Assembly: GCA_001784585.1 (NCBI GenBank)
Contig: MFRN01000031.1
Span: 1 to 56,863, forward strand
DNA length: 56,863 bases
Origin: Candidatus Melainabacteria bacterium RIFCSPLOWO2_02_FULL_35_15
GTDB lineage: Bacteria; Cyanobacteriota; Vampirovibrionia; 2-02-FULL-35-15
Direction: 5' to 3'
Shown: in pieces, positions 54,257 through 56,863 of the stretch
Layout: the number at the start of each line of letters is the position of its first letter
Position numbering within the stretch: the stretch's first letter is position 1
Notes under the pieces: generated by a model
The model's database searches: none
What the model was told of the DNA's origin: nothing
Seen by the model: the letters and a program-made list of their open reading frames with translations, nothing else
Program-made: the position numbers and the translations under genes

Positions 54257-54333
54257 AGCTCAAGACAAGCTTGAGCTTCTATCGGTCAATCCATCTCGTA
54301 TGATCGGATTTGCCCAATAAATGGGACAAATCC
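54257..54333 (-). promoter_or_regulatory. Two-hairpin element, copy B, abutting the HTH/PstS promoter
   Basis: On the minus strand: hairpin 1 (54333-54306, GGATTTG/CAAATCC plus CCCA/TGGG, bulged T, loop TTTAT), 28-base spacer, hairpin 2 (54277-54257, AGCTCAAG/CTTGAGCT, loop CTTGT). Its last T is the first base of TAGAAT, the -10 of the downstream gene. Same length (77) and layout as copy A at 21070-21146. Confidence 0.75.
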
Positions 54334-54381
54334 TTACTGTGCAAGTGCCAGATAAAGCTTTATTTTATTTCGTTATTATAT

Positions 54382-54570
54382 TTATATTTGTCCGAGATTT
54401 TGAAGTCTGGAGAAATGCTTTCCTTTAACATATTCCAGAGACGGTGACTGATTTAAGTGATATGCTTTGCATGTAAGTTCTATTAAAAGGTTTAAGGTTT
54501 TTGCATTCACAAAAGATGCCCATTCATCTTCATAATATTCTTCTACTGTTTTTCTGTTTATGGTAATCAT
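54382..54570 (-). CDS. Small protein, unknown function
   Basis: 62 residues; not recognised. Starts MITINRKTVEEYYEDEWASF; helical, acidic N-terminus and a basic end (KGKHFSRLQNLGQ). Begins 13 bases after the stop of the Pro-rich gene upstream, so probably the last gene of that operon. It may be a chaperone-sized partner protein, but nothing specific supports this. Confidence 0.45.
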   Translation of the reverse strand: MITINRKTVEEYYEDEWASFVNAKTLNLLIELTCKAYHLNQSPSLEYVKGKHFSRLQNLGQI

Positions 54571-54583
54571 TTCGTAGACCTAA

Positions 54584-54910
54584 CTAAGCAATAGGAAAAT
54601 TTTTATCAACTTCCTCGAGCAATTTTCTGCGTGCCTCACGAGATAAGCCAAACTTGTCACCAAAACTATCCACAGCATTTACTCGTGCTACTGCTTGTTC
54701 AAGCAATCCTGAAGGAAGAGGAGGAGGAGCAGCAGGAGCAGCTGAAGCAATAGGTGGTGGTGGCGTATTTGCAGTAGGCGGTAAAGACTGAAATTCATCT
54801 GTTGTATTAGCTGGTGGTGGAGTTTGTGGACTTACAACTCTTTTTACTGGCTGCTCTCCATTTACTGATCCTGAACCACCTGCTGGATTAACATTATTTG
54901 GACCTGGCAT
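54584..54910 (-). CDS. Small Pro/Ala-rich protein, unknown function
   Basis: 108 residues. The first 70 are disordered-looking, rich in Pro, Ala, Asn and Thr (PPTANTPPPPIASAAPAAPP); the last 40 form a charged helix (DKFGLSREARRKLLEEVDKN). No signal peptide. AAAGAGG lies 7 bases upstream of the ATG. An unfolded N-terminus is what type III or ESX-like substrates often show; the export pair at 38-42 kb makes this worth noting, without proof. Confidence 0.5.
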   Translation of the reverse strand: MPGPNNVNPAGGSGSVNGEQPVKRVVSPQTPPPANTTDEFQSLPPTANTPPPPIASAAPAAPPPLPSGLLEQAVARVNAVDSFGDKFGLSREARRKLLEEVDKNFPIA

Positions 54911-55064
54911 AAAAAACCTCTTTCTTTTAATTTTACTTGTTACTTACCACTTTTAACCTATATTTAACCCTGGTACATAACTCTACGATTATATAAAGAC
55001 AGAGGGTCTAAAAAGTTGATAGTTGAAACATTAATTTTTTTTAATAAATGAAAATCTTAATAAT

Positions 55065-55526
55065 TTATACCTGCATTGCCTGCAAGTCGTCTTTTTTGCG
55101 CTTGTTTTCGTTTTGACGAAGAGTATCAATAGCTCCGCCTACCTGGTTTAAGAATGCCAGTGTAGATGCTAACTGGGCATGTCGTAGTTTGGAATCATGT
55201 GAAATCTCAGAAACATCTGCTACTGCCTGTCCATAAAGCCTTTCACTCAATACATTTCCGGCATATTTGCCAAGCATATTTCCTACAGAATAACCCAGCG
55301 CAATTCCTGCTGGCCCGCCAAATACACCTGCAGCCAGGCCTAAGCCTGAAGCCAGACCAGAAATCTTTTGTTTTAACTTACCTATCCTTACCTGAAGTTC
55401 ACCGCCTTGTTTTAAAGAATCCATATAATCCTGAAAGTTACTGTTTAATAAGGTCTTATACTTATTTTCCATGGAATCTTGTTCAATATACATTTGGGCA
55501 AGTGAAGTTGGTTCAACAATATGCAT
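55065..55526 (-). CDS. Small glycine-zipper protein, unknown function
   Basis: 153 residues. Helical N-terminus (LAQMYIEQDSMENKYKTLL), a central Gly-rich hydrophobic stretch (ISGLASGLGLAAGVFGGPAG then IALGYSVGNMLGKYAGN) with GxxxG spacing able to insert in a membrane, and a basic helical tail. AAGGAG 8 bases upstream sets the start. Size and layout resemble pore-forming or translocator-like small proteins, but no family is recognised. Confidence 0.55.
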   Translation of the reverse strand: MHIVEPTSLAQMYIEQDSMENKYKTLLNSNFQDYMDSLKQGGELQVRIGKLKQKISGLASGLGLAAGVFGGPAGIALGYSVGNMLGKYAGNVLSERLYGQAVADVSEISHDSKLRHAQLASTLAFLNQVGGAIDTLRQNENKRKKDDLQAMQV

Positions 55527-55567
55527 TTTCTGTCTCCTTGAAAGGTGTTTAATAGATTAAAAGTCTA

Positions 55568-55834
55568 TTATTCCTTAATTAACTCCCAGGCTTTTTTCAT
55601 GCTGGCTTTTTCTTCTTTTACAACATCAAACCAAAACTGTTCTTTTTGTAACTGGTTTCCCATGGTAGCTCTTGTAACTGAGAGTATTTGTCTGGCTGCA
55701 TAAGGGTCACCGTAACCAAGAACCGCTAACTGGGTTAACTGTTCTGCAAAAGTATTATCCTGTGTTGCCTGCGAAACACCTTCCTGGGCTGTAGCAAGCT
55801 CTGCTATTGGATTTATATAATTTATAACTGCCAT
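55568..55834 (-). CDS. Small helical protein, distant relative of the 56054 protein
   Basis: 88 residues from MAVINYINPIAELATAQ; the start is set by GGAGG 8 bases upstream, and the longer frame to 55915 runs into the repeat block. All-helical. The C-terminal helix EQFWFDVVKEEKASMKKAWE aligns with ENFWNEIVSANKAAEQKTQE of the neighbour at 56054-56440 (shared E-x-F-W, I/V-V, K-A, K), indicating one family. Size is like type III needle or inner-rod subunits, which is only a suggestion. Confidence 0.6.
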   Translation of the reverse strand: MAVINYINPIAELATAQEGVSQATQDNTFAEQLTQLAVLGYGDPYAARQILSVTRATMGNQLQKEQFWFDVVKEEKASMKKAWELIKE

Positions 55835-55895
55835 ATTTTTGTCCTCCGATTTAGATTTAAATTTGGCTATGTTTGTCAATCGTTCGTCGTTTAAC

Positions 55896-55975
55896 GAACG
55901 TGGGTATTTAAACATATTATATTTAAGAGAACGTTATGGGTAGAAACATGCCTTGGTATGTCTCTTGTGGCATTA
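55896..55975. repeat. Conserved intergenic block, copy 1
   Basis: About 80 bases (CGAACGTGGGTATTTAAACA and on) nearly identical to 56648-56728. Contains the palindrome AGACATACC/GGCATGTTT type and, on the minus strand, TATAAT (55922-55917) that may drive the gene starting at 55834. Confidence 0.75.
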
Positions 55976-55987
55976 TAAAAACAAAAA

Positions 55988-56017
55988 AACCGCGAAGGTT
56001 TTTTTTTCTTCGCGGTT
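55988..56017 (-). terminator. Intrinsic terminator (usable on both strands)
   Basis: AACCGCGAAG (55988-55997) pairs with CTTCGCGGTT (56008-56017), 10-bp perfect stem followed on the minus strand by TTTTTTTG. It lies about 37 bases after the stop of the gene at 56054-56440. Confidence 0.85.
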
Positions 56018-56053
56018 TTCTTTTTCTTGTTCTTATTACAAGTGGTAGAACTA

Positions 56054-56440
56054 TTAACCACCTGCTGGCTTGAACATTTCCTGTGTCTTTTGTTCTGCGG
56101 CCTTATTGGCAGATACAATTTCATTCCAGAAGTTCTCTGCAGTTCTTAGCTCACCTTCGTATGCTCTTGCTCTGTAGAGTTCCTGTCTGACTACGTTTGC
56201 ATCATTTGCACCGTTTGGATGTGCCTCTGTATTCAGCCCGGAGACTGGTTGAACACCGGGGGTGCTGGGATCAGCATCAAATGATTCTCCAAGAATAAGT
56301 GCTGTTAACAATCCTTCCAAATCTCTTACCCTTTGCTCAGCTACACTAATTTTATTTCTGATTTCTGCCAAACGATCTGACGGATTAACACTCTGAGTGC
56401 CTCCTGACGTTGGTACTGGCATTATACTTAATATAAACAT
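56054..56440 (-). CDS. Small helical protein, tandem paralogue family
   Basis: 128 residues from MFILSIMPVPTSGGTQ; start set by AAAGGAGG about 8 bases upstream. Two predicted coiled-coil stretches (DRLAEIRNKISVAEQRVRDL and the region ANVVRQELYRARAYEGELRT) around a disordered Pro/Asn loop, ending AEQKTQEMFKPAGG. No signal peptide. A second copy of its 3' end begins at 56798, so genes of this type stand in tandem, each with its own terminator. Function unknown; compatible with an exported filament or secreted subunit. Confidence 0.65.
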   Translation of the reverse strand: MFILSIMPVPTSGGTQSVNPSDRLAEIRNKISVAEQRVRDLEGLLTALILGESFDADPSTPGVQPVSGLNTEAHPNGANDANVVRQELYRARAYEGELRTAENFWNEIVSANKAAEQKTQEMFKPAGG

Positions 56441-56647
56441 GATTTTTCCTCCTTTTGAAACAAGAATGAATTTCACTCTTATTTTCTTTTTTTCTAACGC
56501 AGCACAATTAACTAAAAAATTAATTATTCTGCGACGAGGTGTATTAAGCAGGATAACCCTTAAAAGAAAGTAATGAAAACTTAATTCTTAAATAAATTTA
56601 ATTTGTGTTTTATGTCTCTTGCAAGCCAGTCCTGAAACCGTTTGCAA

Positions 56648-56728
56648 CGAACATGGATATTTAAACATATTATATTTAAGAGAACGTTATGGGTAGAAAC
56701 ATACCTTGGTATGTTTCTTGTGGCGTTA
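56648..56728. repeat. Conserved intergenic block, copy 2
   Basis: Matches 55896-55975 at an offset of 752 bases. Here the palindrome AGAAACATACC-TT-GGTATGTTTCT is perfect. Confidence 0.75.
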
Positions 56729-56740
56729 TAAAAAACAAAA

Positions 56741-56757
56741 AAACCGCACAGCGGTTT
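56741..56757 (-). terminator. Intrinsic terminator
   Basis: AAACCGC-TGT-GCGGTTT on the minus strand followed by TTTTGTTTTTT, 41 bases after the stop at 56798. Same placement as the terminator at 55988-56017 but different stem sequence. Confidence 0.8.
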
Positions 56758-56797
56758 CCCTTTGTACAGTTTTTTCTTTTTAAAGAGAGCTCTTTTA

Positions 56798-56863
56798 TTA
56801 ACCACCTGCTGGCTTGAAGAGATCGTGTGTCTTTTGTTCTGCGGCTTTGTTGGCAGATACAAT
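56798..56863 (-). CDS. Partial paralogue of the 56054 protein (runs off window)
   Basis: The last 21 codons read IVSANKAAEQKTHDLFKPAGG before TAA; the neighbour at 56054 ends IVSANKAAEQKTQEMFKPAGG. The N-terminal part lies beyond the window. The gene is followed by its own terminator and the shared intergenic block, showing a duplication unit of about 750 bases. Confidence 0.8.
   Translation of the reverse strand: MVSANKAAEQKTHDLFKPAGG

Noticed and set aside
55891-56124. 77-codon minus-strand frame
   Set aside because: Same reason: it reads the terminator and repeat block in a frame different from the real gene.
56581-56862. 93-codon minus-strand frame at the right edge
   Set aside because: It runs through the terminator and the repeated intergenic block and is out of frame with the partial paralogue ending at 56798.

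Overview
ORGANISM. The window is AT-rich, densely coded bacterial chromosome with one tRNA gene and no rRNA. LL-diaminopimelate aminotransferase (DapL), a Tic20/DUF4870-like membrane protein, a YqgF-SpoU neighbourhood and short palindromes resembling the GTAGAG...CTCTAC hairpins known from cyanobacterial genomes fit a non-photosynthetic relative of Cyanobacteria (Melainabacteria/Vampirovibrionia type). This is an inference from gene content, and other phyla with DapL remain possible. The cell has MreD, competence-type ComEC, a FliI/SctN plus FlhA/SctV export pair, fermentative AdhE and large secreted Ca-binding repeat proteins.

LAYOUT. 1-8.2 kb: end of a LamG/FG-GAP surface protein, then a lipid block (KAS III-like protein with no visible active-site His, HCDH-ECH fusion, patatin lipase) and a 59-residue histone-fold protein. 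8.3-20.98 kb: housekeeping genes (dapL-comEC-ROK kinase, Nfu, Fur, RdgB, TrpD, thiG-thiC, mreD-hisS-Tic20-like). 21-30.3 kb: accessory region (tRNA-Gln, IS66, an IS110 remnant, Fic, TSUP transporter, a fluoride riboswitch in front of a CPA2 antiporter, AAA ATPase, orphan proteins and a GC-rich palindromic island). 30.3-38.4 kb: TSP3-repeat secreted protein with a possible cysteine-protease/transglutaminase-like end, SbcD, PgeF, a second AAA/DUF4143 ATPase, STAS protein, AdhE. 38.4-41.9 kb: export ATPase and export gate. 42-54.3 kb: glycosyltransferase, HEAT-like protein, the operon REC-SpoU-YqgF-CobO, GH57, RsmD, HadA-like and HadB-like dehydratase halves, PPK2, Der, a HAD-RNase HI fusion, and a protein joining a sigma-region-4-like HTH through one membrane segment to a PstS-like phosphate-binding domain. 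54.3-56.9 kb: a run of small proteins with strong Shine-Dalgarno sites, at least two of them close tandem paralogues with their own terminators.

MAIN SIGNALS. (1) The membrane-tethered HTH/PstS fusion looks like a one-protein phosphate sensor-regulator; polyphosphate kinase and a HAD-like protein lie nearby. (2) A 77-bp two-hairpin element occurs twice (upstream of tRNA-Gln and of the HTH/PstS gene). Four stem base pairs differ compensatorily, and in both copies the element ends exactly where a -10 box begins. (3) A bacterial histone, missed by ORF length cut-offs. (4) Many genes appear to be leaderless: a TANNNT box lies 7-10 bases before the start codon, with no Shine-Dalgarno. Small, accessory and some metabolic genes instead carry strong Shine-Dalgarno sites. 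(5) A well-formed fluoride riboswitch whose 3' strand can also pair with the ribosome binding site of the antiporter gene. All identifications come from reading motifs; no database search was run.
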